Assembly (NCBI GenBank): GCA_947625955.1
Contig: CANQQH010000002.1
Coordinates: 1-33,645, forward strand
Length of the DNA: 33,645 nucleotides
DNA from: an uncultured Clostridia bacterium
GTDB lineage: Bacteria; Bacillota; Clostridia; Christensenellales; UBA1242
Direction of reading: 5' to 3'
Shown: piece after piece, positions 1 to 9,146 of the stretch
Numbering within the stretch: position 1 is the first letter of the stretch
Layout of the letters: every line of letters starts with the position of its first letter
Program-made: the position numbers and the translations under genes
The notes under the pieces: generated by a model
What the model was told of the DNA's origin: nothing
Seen by the model: only the letters and a program-made list of their open reading frames with translations
Databases searched by the model: none

Positions 1-870
1 CTAGAAAACAAAGAAAAAACTCACCTTTTGCAACAAAAGACTTTGGAAGAGAGCTACAAGCAGAAACTTCAAGACAAGGATGAGCAAATCGGCTACTATA
101 AAGATCTCAAAATCCGCCTTTCAACCAAGATGATTGGCGAAACTTTGGAACAGCATTGCGAAACTGAATTTAATAAAAATCGCGCGCTAGGTTTCCAAAC
201 GGCAAGTTTTGCGAAAGATAACGACGCGTCTTCGGGCAGCAAGGGCGACTATATCTTCCGCGACTTCGACCAAGACGGCACCGAGTTCATTTCAATCATG
301 TTTGAGATGAAGAACCAATCGGACACCACTTCAACCAAGCACAAGAACGAGGACTTTTTCAAAGAGCTCGACAAGGACCGCCGCGAGAAAAAGTGCGAAT
401 ACGCCGTGCTCGTTTCCCTGCTCGAACCTGAAAACGAGTTTTATAACGAAGGAATTGTCGACGTCTCCTACAAATATGAAAAGATGTATGTTATTCGTCC
501 GCAGTTCTTCATTCCTATCATAACGCTTCTCAGGAACGCGTCAAGGTCGTCGCTTGAATACAAGCGCGAGCTCGCAATCGCGAGAAACCAAAACCTCGAC
601 ATCTCAAAGTTTGAAGAGGACATGAACGAGTTCAAAACCAAATTCTCGCGCAACTATTCACTTGCCAGCGAAAAGTTCTTCAAGGCCATTGAGGAGATAG
701 ATAAGACCATCGACCACTTGCAGAAGATGAAGGAGAACCTGCTTTCAAGCGAGAACAACCTTCGCCTTGCAAATAACAAGGTTGACGAGCTCTCAATCAA
801 AAAGCTCACGAAGAACAATCCAACCATGCAAAGCAAGTTTTTGGAACTAAAAAATAAAAAAGACAACTAG
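1..870 (+). CDS. DUF2130 domain-containing protein, 5'-truncated by the window edge
   Basis: Frame is open from base 1 ([19 protein letters not shown]...). The [11 protein letters not shown]...[10 protein letters not shown]...FEMKNQ...[10 protein letters not shown] pattern is typical of DUF2130. Confidence 0.8.
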   Translation, partial: LENKEKTHLLQQKTLEESYKQKLQDKDEQIGYYKDLKIRLSTKMIGETLEQHCETEFNKNRALGFQTASFAKDNDASSGSKGDYIFRDFDQDGTEFISIMFEMKNQSDTTSTKHKNEDFFKELDKDRREKKCEYAVLVSLLEPENEFYNEGIVDVSYKYEKMYVIRPQFFIPIITLLRNASRSSLEYKRELAIARNQNLDISKFEEDMNEFKTKFSRNYSLASEKFFKAIEEIDKTIDHLQKMKENLLSSENNLRLANNKVDELSIKKLTKNNPTMQSKFLELKNKKDN

Positions 871-922
871 CGTGCATAAACTCCCCTGCCCCGGCTCATA
901 CTAAACGCAGGAGGATGTGTGT

Positions 923-1093
923 ATGAAAAAATATAGGCCAGGTGACACTGTTCCAATGACTTGTGGCTACAAGCCATACGACAAATCTGGAAACAGCCTT
1001 TCAAGCGACAAGATGTTCCTTGAAGAGGGCGACACTTTTCCACCAACCCAGCAGTCCGGCGGCTACTACGTTATGGATATGCGCGGGGAATAA
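923..1093 (+). CDS. YjzC-like small protein, 56 aa (MKKYRPGDTVPMTCGYKPYDKSGNSLSSDKMFLEEGDTFPPTQQSGGYYVMDMRGE)
   Basis: ATG 923 preceded by GCAGGAGG; below the ORF-track length cut-off. The RPGD..P..G.Y...........L..GD.FPPT pattern resembles the YjzC family. Confidence 0.65.
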   Translation: MKKYRPGDTVPMTCGYKPYDKSGNSLSSDKMFLEEGDTFPPTQQSGGYYVMDMRGE

Positions 1094-1124
1094 AAGTAAA
1101 CCACGAGATAAATTCTCGTGGTTT

Positions 1125-1385
1125 TTACTTTCCGTGTTCAAGGTTTTCTCTCATTGATTTGAGGTCTTCAATCAAGTTTTCGTTAAGTTTCATTCTAAGT
1201 TTTGCTTCCTCAGCCTGCCCATCAAAGTATGAAGTTTCGGTCGTTGAATTTGAATATCGTGAAAGTTGCGATATTTCCTTTTGAAGGAGAACATTCGCTT
1301 CTTGCAAACGATTAATAGCTTCTTCAATACTATGAGCATCGGCAACATCAACTTTGAACGCCTTGCCATTGATGTCAATAACCAT
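1125..1385 (-). CDS. Small coiled-coil hypothetical protein (86 aa)
   Basis: Complete ORF with AAGGGGGAG-like RBS and an upstream promoter (TTGACA-N16-TATAAT, minus strand, 1437..1410). Confidence 0.6.
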   Translation of the reverse strand: MVIDINGKAFKVDVADAHSIEEAINRLQEANVLLQKEISQLSRYSNSTTETSYFDGQAEEAKLRMKLNENLIEDLKSMRENLEHGK

Positions 1386-1409
1386 TAAAAACTCCCCCTT
1401 ATATCATTA

Positions 1410-1437
1410 ATTATACCACCAACCTGGGTTTTGTCAA
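1410..1437 (-). promoter_or_regulatory. Sigma70-type promoter for the 1125..1385 gene
   Basis: Minus strand TTGACA-aaacccaggttggtgg-TATAAT. Confidence 0.65.
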
Positions 1438-1551
1438 TATTTTGTATTTTTGGCACATTGCCACCAAAAAAACCACAAATGCGTGAATTGATTTGATTTT
1501 AGTATTATTTTATTTATAATTAAATTGAGATAGTATATCAGAAGGAACATA

Positions 1552-4072
1552 ATGATAAAATCAATAAATCGTCACGCAATAAGGAATTTGAGAATCATTC
1601 TCATATTCTCAATCCTCTACCATCGCAGCTTGTTCGGTGGTATGCGTTTATTGTGCGCTCTGGGGCGAGGCGAACTCATCATTCAACATTGTTTATGAGG
1701 TCTTCACCAGCGATCCGTTCGTCTATGTTCTCAAAGGCGACGACACCTACGAAATCGTTGACCTGACCGATGACACGCTTTCTGAATACATCATCCCCGA
1801 CATGGTCAACGGCAAAAAGGTCACTTCCATTGCAGACAGCATCTTCTATCCAGCGAGGTCAACCATGACGAATGTTGTTTTTGGAAACAACATCAAAAAG
1901 ATTGGTGCATACAGCTTCTATCATTGCAAAAGTCTTACCGAGCTCAACTTCAATGAAGGCTTGGAAGAGATTGGAAAACACGCTTTTCAAGAGTGCGACA
2001 TTCTTTCTTCCATCACAATCCCAACAACCTTCAAAACTTTTGGGAAAAATGCTTTCACGGATTGCTTTGAGCTTGCAACAATAACCTATAAAGCAATAAA
2101 TGCAAACGACATGGACGACGAGTGCCGCCCATTTAGCAACAGCAGTTCACAAAGGCAAGACATGGAAGTTATTTTCACCGAGGATGTTATTCATATTCCA
2201 GCGTGCCTATTCCGCTCTTCTTCCTCAAAAGGTTCTCACGCCTACCTCACAAAGGTCACGATTGGCGAAAATGTTCAAACGATTGGCGACCACGCGTTCT
2301 ATAACAGCTTTTCACTTGCCACATTGAACTTCAATGCAACGCGAGCTGAGGACTTCAATTCAAGTGCCGACATTTTCTATGCTGCCGGCGTTCTTGCCGA
2401 CGAGCTTGTGGTTAACATGGGCAACAATGTTGAGAACATCCCTGCGAATATTTTCCATGGAAGTTCGAGCACAACCAACTATATCAACATAAAATCGCTC
2501 ACCATTCCAGAGGGCGTCAAAGATATTGGCGCGAGCGCGTTCAAATACACATTCGGTCTCGAACATCTCTATTTCAACGCAATCGACTGCGCCAACATGG
2601 AAGACGAAGACGATATTTTCTATCAAACTGCAACGCTTGCTCCAAACGGATGCGAAGTTGTTGTTGGCGACCAAGTAACAAGGATTCCAGCCCACCTTCT
2701 TCACGGCAGCTCCGACAAAGAAAAATTTAACCACTTCACAAAGCTGACCATCGGTTTGTCGGTGAAGGAGTTTGGCTTATACGCATTCAGGAACTGCTAT
2801 GGCCTCAAAGAAGTTCTTTATAGAGCAGAGAACTGCAACGACCTTTCGAGCAGCCTCAGGGTGTTCGACAGGTGCGGCGAGAACACCGACGGCCTGATTT
2901 TCACAGTTGATGACACGGTTCAAAGAATCCCTGCCTATCTTTGCGAAACAACAACCTCAACCGCCGCGCACACCATAGAACTCACAATCGGTCAAAATGT
3001 GACGTCAATTGGCTCGCGTGCGTTTGGCCATTTTGAATATCTTTCAAAGATTTTCTATAACGCAACCGCCATGCCCGACTTCGACCTTTCCACCTTTGTT
3101 GAAGACTCGCCAAACATTTTCTACGACGCCGGGCAACTGAACGAGAACGGCATTGAACTTGTTATTGGCGAAAATGTTACAAGTATTCCTTCGTATCTTT
3201 TCCACTGCCACACAAACGGCTTTCCAAATATCAAAACAATGAACATTCCTGAAAAAGTTGAGTTTATTGGCGAGTATGCCTTCCCATTTTTATATAATCT
3301 TGAGACCCTCAACTATAACGCGATAAAGTTTAGCCACCAGCACACCGAAAACATGCACATTTTTAACTCCGCCGGAAGAGACGTTCAAGCTGGGCTGACC
3401 ATTAACTTTGGCGAATCGGTTTGGGAAATCCCAGACTACCTCTTCTACCCTTCTGGGCAAGAGACTTTGATGATGAATATAAAATCGCTCACCATTCCAG
3501 ACAATGTTCAAAGAATTGGCAGCAACGCGTTCAACTATAACTATAACCTTCTCGAGCTCACCATTGGAACTGGCGTGAAAGAACTTGGCGACTATGCCTT
3601 TGGTCGCTGCAATAACCTTGCAACCATAAACTATAAAATTCCAAAACTTGACCATGAGCTGACAAGCGACTCAAATGTTTTCTATCGCGCAGGGCAAGAC
3701 CATGTTGGAATTGTTTATGTCATCTTCTCCGACGACGTTATCGACATCCCTGCCTACCTCTTCTGCAATAGCGAAACCAGCGCCACAACCATTGACCACG
3801 TTTATATCGGTGCAAACGTTCAAACAATTGGCAACAAAGCGTTCGAATATTGCTTGGAACTTGCAACCGTTATCATCGGCAGCGAGACTATCTATTCTCA
3901 GCTTCAAGACATACAATCCGCCGGGCTCTTGATTGAATACGCAAAGCAAATCGCGGTCAAAGACTCCATCATTGAAAGCCTGGGAACAAACGATTTCCTT
4001 GAAAACAACTACACAAAGTCAGCTGGCGAAGGCGACTATGTTGGCTTCACCGTTTATAGTTTGGCGGCATAA
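1552..4072 (+). CDS. BspA-type leucine-rich-repeat surface protein; N-terminal signal sequence separated from the body by an apparent 1-nt frameshift near 1618
   Basis: Main ORF 1637..4072 contains many LRR_5/BspA repeats (LTIPEGVKDIGASAFKYTFGLEHLYFNA etc.). An in-register signal peptide (MIKSINRHAIRNLRIILIFSIL) starts at ATG 1552 with GAAGGA upstream, but in another frame. Confidence 0.8.
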
Positions 4073-4194
4073 TACATTTTTTTCGCAAAATTGCTATAAA
4101 TCATTTTGTTTTCCACTAAAAATTGTGATATTATAAAGTCAAATTGAGTGCCATCGCCCAATTTGAATAAAAAAATTTATCAAAGGAGGAGCTT

Positions 4195-4803
4195 ATGAGC
4201 ACAAAGAAAAAACTTGTTATTTCGTTGACATCTCTCGCAATTGTTCTCGTTGTTGCAGTTGCTGCGGTTGGAATTACCCTTGCAGCTTTGAATGGAACAG
4301 TTGCTTCTACATTTACCATTAATTACACCGCCTATAACGTTAAAGCAACCGTTACCGCAAAGTATAAAATTGGAACACAAGGAGATGTAAATTTCACTGG
4401 CGGTGAGCCTGCTGGTACATTAAAATTCATCGAAACCCAAGAAACAGCATCTGGAACTCTTAAAGTAGATGATCCTATCACTTTGACATCTACAGATACC
4501 TATGTTGTTGTTACCTACACATTCAAAAACGATTGGACAGAAGATGACAGCGAAACAAAGTCAAACCTTGTTGTTTCTACCGAAACAACAACAATCCAAG
4601 GTCAAGAAGGCATTAAAATCACATACGATACAGATGGTGATGATGACTTTGAGGAAACAGATCTTTCAAGCCTTGCTGCAGTTGCACCAAATGAAACTTT
4701 AACAATAAAGATCAAGTTTGAACTTACCAATAACGCAACAAAAACTGTTAACCTTTCAGTTTCACTTAACTGGAAACTTGAATCACAAAAAATTGAAGAG
4801 TAA
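4195..4803 (+). CDS. Exported protein with SipW/TasA-type signal sequence (202 aa)
   Basis: AAAGGAGGAGCTT RBS. N-terminus MSTKKKLVISLTSLAIVLVVAVAAVGITLAALNGTVASTF, followed by a beta-rich, Thr-rich domain; located upstream of a SipW-like peptidase. Confidence 0.65.
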   Translation: MSTKKKLVISLTSLAIVLVVAVAAVGITLAALNGTVASTFTINYTAYNVKATVTAKYKIGTQGDVNFTGGEPAGTLKFIETQETASGTLKVDDPITLTSTDTYVVVTYTFKNDWTEDDSETKSNLVVSTETTTIQGQEGIKITYDTDGDDDFEETDLSSLAAVAPNETLTIKIKFELTNNATKTVNLSVSLNWKLESQKIEE

Positions 4804-4859
4804 TTAAAAACAAAACAAATAGCTTTCAAAAGTTTGATGGCGGATTTTGAAAGTAGAAC

Positions 4860-4899
4860 AAAATGTCCGGTTGAATTTTTGTTGGCCGAACATTTTTTT
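4860..4899 (+). terminator. Intra-operon rho-independent terminator/attenuator
   Basis: AAAATGTCCGG-ttgaatttttgttgg-CCGAACATTTTTTT stem with T-run. Confidence 0.65.
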
Positions 4900-4914
4900 A
4901 TTGAAGGAGAAAGC

Positions 4915-5502
4915 ATGAACACTCAATATATCTCCACCGCCCCTGCTGCTGAGCAGGAAGAAAAAAAGAAGAAAAAGAAACTTATTCTCATTATTTTCTT
5001 CATCTTCTTTTCGTGTGCCGCCGTTATTGGCGTTATTGTGGGCGTTGTTCTTGGAACGAAAAAGCCCGCTTCAAACCTGCTTTCAGTCACCATCGACCCG
5101 ATTATTGTTAACAATGCGAGCGAAACGCATATCGAAGGCGCCGAGAAGTTCACTCTCGACCTCACCAACGGCTCAAAAGACTTCACAAAAGATCTAAATG
5201 TGCAACTCTCGGGCGAAGAATATTTCAAATATTCAATCGAAATTGAAAACGACGAAACAGACAAAATATACTTTTTTATCAGCCTTTCAAACCTTGAAAA
5301 CAACGGCTTTGCAATAACCTATAAAATTGGTGGCGAGGAGCTCGCCTTCCCCGCCGAGGGTGAAGTGAAGGGCGAGATTGCAAAAGGGCAAAAACAAAAA
5401 ATAGAAATACTTTTCAAAATGAGTGATAGTGAACTTGAAAGTGGTAAAGTTGCCGGGAAGCTGACTTTCTCGGCGTCAATGGTAGAAGAAATAGATGAGT
5501 GA
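4915..5502 (+). CDS. Membrane-anchored exported protein with Lys-rich cytoplasmic segment, one TM helix and a beta-rich extracellular domain
   Basis: ATG 4915 preceded by GAAGGAGAAAGC; MNTQYISTAPAAEQEEKKKKKKLILIIFFIFFSCAAVIGVIVGVVLGTKK... Confidence 0.7.
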   Translation: MNTQYISTAPAAEQEEKKKKKKLILIIFFIFFSCAAVIGVIVGVVLGTKKPASNLLSVTIDPIIVNNASETHIEGAEKFTLDLTNGSKDFTKDLNVQLSGEEYFKYSIEIENDETDKIYFFISLSNLENNGFAITYKIGGEELAFPAEGEVKGEIAKGQKQKIEILFKMSDSELESGKVAGKLTFSASMVEEIDE

Positions 5503-6700
5503 AAACGAAGTTATAGTCGATAGAAAACTGGAAGCAAAGGCAAAGAAACTTGCAAAAAAATATGCCAAGCAGAGAAAGGTCAACGAAAAACTCTTGCGGC
5601 CTAAAAAATGGTGGCAATCTCTTTTGACATGGACATCAAGTATTCTCATGCTCTTTGTAATTTTTATCGCAACAACTTTTTCGGTCAGCGTTGTTGTTTC
5701 AAAAATCAACAAGACAGCCCCAATCTATTTGGGAACAAGCTGCATGAAAATCGCCAGTGGAAGCATGAAGGCAAGCGGCTTTGAAATCGGAGATGTTATC
5801 GTCACCCACTCCGTGAAACCCGAGACCCTCAGCGTTGGCGACAACATTGCGTTCTATGTTTCCTATAACGACATGAGAAGGTTCAATTCTCAAACCGCAA
5901 AACTGATTGAAACAAACCAGAAAATCAAATTTACAACCCCAATTTCCACCCTTCTTGGCATCCATTCAAAAAAGATATCCACTGCTGCAAAGACTGGATG
6001 CAAAATTGTTTTCCACCAGATTGTTGCCGTGTATGAAGACGAAAACGGCGAGAGGTGGTTCAAAACCAAGGGCACCTCAAACTCTTCAAGCGACACCTGG
6101 ACAATAAGCGAATCCATGGTTATTGGCGCCCATGCAACAAACGGCTTTTCAAAAATGGTTGCTGCGATTCTCAACGCCATAACAAACGACCCAAGGCTTC
6201 TTGTTTGCTGCACGCTTCTGCCTTTCATTCTCGTTGTTATACTGGTTGCTGGCAACCTTATCAAAGATATAGCCCTCATCATGATTGAACTCGACATTGT
6301 TGAAGAGAAGCGAAAACTCACCGACGATATCTGCGTCAGGAATAAGATTGGCTACCAAATGGGCACGAAGGTGAAATATAAAGTTCTTGCGCAAGCCAAG
6401 CCTGAGGAGTTCTCGCTCTATATGTCGCTGCTCTGGGAAAACGGCTCAACACCTGCAAATGTGAAAAAGTATTATAAGCGCAAAGCGCTCCTTCTCAGGA
6501 AAAACCAGGAGTTGCTTGAACTCAACCGCGAGTGCCAAGAGATGTTCAAAAACAACGAGACTCCAACAAAGATTGCAAAGCACTATAACGACAAGCGCAG
6601 CGAAATCGAAAAACGCCACAAAGAGCGCGTCAAGAAACTAAACGCCATCAAGAAAAAATACAAAAACAAAAAGCCCCAGGCCGACGCTCCCGCACAATAA
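5495..6700 (+). CDS. SipW-like (ER-type) signal peptidase I
   Basis: TM segment, then IASGSMKASGFEIGDVIVTHSV (Ser box) and IVFHQIVAVYEDENGERWFKTKGTSN...MVIG (His and downstream boxes). ATG overlaps the preceding stop. Confidence 0.8.
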   Translation: MSENEVIVDRKLEAKAKKLAKKYAKQRKVNEKLLRPKKWWQSLLTWTSSILMLFVIFIATTFSVSVVVSKINKTAPIYLGTSCMKIASGSMKASGFEIGDVIVTHSVKPETLSVGDNIAFYVSYNDMRRFNSQTAKLIETNQKIKFTTPISTLLGIHSKKISTAAKTGCKIVFHQIVAVYEDENGERWFKTKGTSNSSSDTWTISESMVIGAHATNGFSKMVAAILNAITNDPRLLVCCTLLPFILVVILVAGNLIKDIALIMIELDIVEEKRKLTDDICVRNKIGYQMGTKVKYKVLAQAKPEEFSLYMSLLWENGSTPANVKKYYKRKALLLRKNQELLELNRECQEMFKNNETPTKIAKHYNDKRSEIEKRHKERVKKLNAIKKKYKNKKPQADAPAQ

Positions 6701-6719
6701 AAAAACATCTATAATAAGC

Positions 6720-6752
6720 AAAAAAATAACGCTACGCAGCGTTATTTTTTCT
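6720..6752. terminator. Bidirectional terminator between convergent genes
   Basis: AAAAAATAACGCT-acgc-AGCGTTATTTTTT; the minus-strand gene's stop codon lies in its loop. Confidence 0.8.
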
Positions 6753-8732
6753 CTCCTTTTTTGGAAAAACCACAAATCTTTTATCATCAAAAATTATGTT
6801 CTCAACTTTGTGCTTTCTCTCGTCTTGTGCAACTTCAACATCAAATTGTTGCTTTTCCTCATCCGCACAAGCGTTTGAAACCAGAAGTTTTGGCCACTTC
6901 TCAAACTCCTGTTCTTGTTTTTGCTTCGCGGCATTTGGAATAAATGAGCTTTGCGCATAAGTGACCTTCGCCTTGAGAAGCGCGTCATTGCCAGATGTAT
7001 TACTAATCTTGGCTTTCAAACTATTCCATTGTTCTCTCGTCCCATGAAAAATAACATCTGTCAAACTATCACAATTTGAAAATGCCGAATCTCCAACACC
7101 TATTAATTCTCCTGGAAGTTCAATCTTCTGCAACTCGTAGCAATAATCAAAAACATTATAATCAATCACCGTCACTCCGCTTGGGATGCTTATTTCCTTC
7201 AATACTTCACAATGAGTAAATGCCGCCATAGGAATCGTTGTAATATATTGAGGAAGCCGAATATAAGTAAGATAATAATTATGACCAAAAGCATACCTAC
7301 CAATTTGTGTCATTGTATCCGGCAAAATCAAACTTTTGAAACTTTTACTATAAAAAGCATTTTCTACGCACGCAATAACAGGCGCACCCGCATAATAGTT
7401 TGGCACAACAATTTCGAGATTTTCATTAGCAACATTATTAGGCACCTGCACAGTATAACCGCCGTCTATTGAAATGTATCTTAAATATGTTGATGAAGCT
7501 GGTTTTTCTTCATATATGATAACAACATCATTATTAACGACATATCTATCTGTTGTTCCCTGTCTTGTTACCCCTTCAACTTCAAGATTCATCCAATATT
7601 CGTTTTTTATAGTATAATATATTTCAAGAACTTCATCTTTTTTAACCTTTTCACCACTATACAATTGTGTTCCATTTCTTTTCACAACAACTTGCTGAGG
7701 TACGGTTCCAAGAAAGAAATCAACATTTTTGTTCAAAATTTCATCTTCATTTATTTCTTCACTTGAACAAGAAAATATTGCGTCTTTTTCAACATATATT
7801 GCTGATCCATATTCAGCTTCACAACGATAAATTTCACCACCTGTTATATTGCAAGATGACCCCGTTGAAACATATATTCCGCCACCATATGTTGCTTGAC
7901 AGGAGTATATTTCGCCTTCAGTCATGGTGAGAGAAGCCCCACCAGATGCAAGAAATATTCCGCCACCATTTGTTGCATTACCACTATAAATTTGCCCATA
8001 ACTATTGTTAATTTCTACTGAACCACCAGCTTCAACATAAATGCAACCACCATTTTGCGCATATCCTCCAAAAATAGCTGGGTGTTTTGATAGGCTTTTA
8101 TAATCAACAACCAATGTTGCACCAGACGACAAGTATATAGTACCACCATTTGAGTTACAATTCCCATCAATAATGCCACCATACATTTCAACTTTGGCAT
8201 TTTTTTCGCAAAAAACCGCTCCACCACAATACTCAGAAGAACCATCTATTGATCCGTCATTCATAATCAAGGTCGCATTTTCTTCAAGATAAACTGCTCC
8301 GCCCCATAGCGAGCTCCCGCGTATATCTCCGCCATTCATTATAAATGTTCCACCCGATTCAACATAGACCGCGCCACCAAAATACGCTTCCGTGCTTCCA
8401 AGGTTCCCGCCTTCCATAATGAATGTGCCCTCGCTCGAAACATAAACAACACCACCAAAGGTTGCGATCCTGCTATCTTCTTCCTCTTGATAAATATTCT
8501 CAAATTCGCCATCCGTCAATGTCATTGTTGCGCCTTTTCCAACAAAAATGCGCGCACCCCGCAAATATGATTCACTCGCTATGCTCGAAGGCTTTGATGG
8601 CGGCTCTTCAAATTCATATTCACCTTCCCAATATAGTGCCGAAGCACTACTTTGGTTTTGAATGAGTTGAAACGAAAAATATATCGCCAGAGTGGTTACA
8701 ATAAAAAGTAAAATTGCCGATATCTTTTTCAT
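6732..8732 (-). CDS. Secreted/surface protein: signal peptide, beta-helix-like ~24-aa repeats (GGAVYVESGGTFIMNGGDI), then BspA-type LRRs
   Basis: MKKISAILLFIVTTLAIYFSF signal sequence, about 9 GG(A/T/G)(V/I)Y repeats, LRR_5 units (YAFGHNYYLTYIRLPQYITTIPMAAFTHCEVLKEISIPSGV). RBS AGGAAGCAA-ATG. Confidence 0.85.
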   Translation of the reverse strand: MKKISAILLFIVTTLAIYFSFQLIQNQSSASALYWEGEYEFEEPPSKPSSIASESYLRGARIFVGKGATMTLTDGEFENIYQEEEDSRIATFGGVVYVSSEGTFIMEGGNLGSTEAYFGGAVYVESGGTFIMNGGDIRGSSLWGGAVYLEENATLIMNDGSIDGSSEYCGGAVFCEKNAKVEMYGGIIDGNCNSNGGTIYLSSGATLVVDYKSLSKHPAIFGGYAQNGGCIYVEAGGSVEINNSYGQIYSGNATNGGGIFLASGGASLTMTEGEIYSCQATYGGGIYVSTGSSCNITGGEIYRCEAEYGSAIYVEKDAIFSCSSEEINEDEILNKNVDFFLGTVPQQVVVKRNGTQLYSGEKVKKDEVLEIYYTIKNEYWMNLEVEGVTRQGTTDRYVVNNDVVIIYEEKPASSTYLRYISIDGGYTVQVPNNVANENLEIVVPNYYAGAPVIACVENAFYSKSFKSLILPDTMTQIGRYAFGHNYYLTYIRLPQYITTIPMAAFTHCEVLKEISIPSGVTVIDYNVFDYCYELQKIELPGELIGVGDSAFSNCDSLTDVIFHGTREQWNSLKAKISNTSGNDALLKAKVTYAQSSFIPNAAKQKQEQEFEKWPKLLVSNACADEEKQQFDVEVAQDERKHKVENIIFDDKRFVVFPKKERKNNAA

Positions 8733-8811
8733 TTGCTTCCTCTATTCAAAATTATTCACAGGAAAAACAGCGCGCAAAGCGACCCTGCCCACTCTTTTTC
8801 TATACATAAAA

Positions 8812-8842
8812 AATATACCCCCCCCCCCCATATTTTTGTCAA
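8812..8842 (-). promoter_or_regulatory. Putative phase-variable promoter with a G12 tract between -35 and -10
   Basis: Minus strand TTGACA(8842-8837)-aaaatat-GGGGGGGGGGGG(8829-8818)-TATATT(8817-8812); spacer 19 bp. Confidence 0.7.
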
Positions 8843-8885
8843 ATGTTTAGGGGCAGTTTTTCAATATTTTTTATTTCCATCAAAC

Positions 8886-8922
8886 AAAAAATCCACTTCG
8901 AAGATGTTGAAGTGGATTTTTT
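8886..8922 (-). terminator. Rho-independent terminator downstream of the DUF1858 gene
   Basis: AAAAAATCCACTTC...GAAGTGGATTTTTT hairpin. Confidence 0.8.
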
Positions 8923-8933
8923 ATATTTTTTTT

Positions 8934-9146
8934 CTAGCCTTTGAGGGCGGCGTTGAGTTTTTCAACCATGAGGTCAACGTCAACACCATGAACCATGGCA
9001 GCCTCTTCGAGCGTTTCCATTCTGCTCATTGGGCATCCAAAGCAATGAAGCCCGAAGCCCATCATTATTGTTGCGAGGTTCTCGTCGATTTTCAAAACAT
9101 CTTCAATGCGCATGGTCTTTGTTATTTTTGCACCTTTCTTTTTCAT
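8934..9146 (-). CDS. DUF1858 domain-containing protein
   Basis: 70 aa; ITKTMRIEDVLKIDENLATIMMGFGLHCFGCPMSRMETLEEAAMVHGVD is diagnostic. TAATG overlap with the upstream gene. Confidence 0.9.
   Translation of the reverse strand: MKKKGAKITKTMRIEDVLKIDENLATIMMGFGLHCFGCPMSRMETLEEAAMVHGVDVDLMVEKLNAALKG

Noticed and set aside
4834-4914. N-terminal extension of the 4915..5502 protein in the ORF track
   Set aside because: The extension overlaps a terminator hairpin and has no RBS; ATG 4915 has a strong GAAGGAG.
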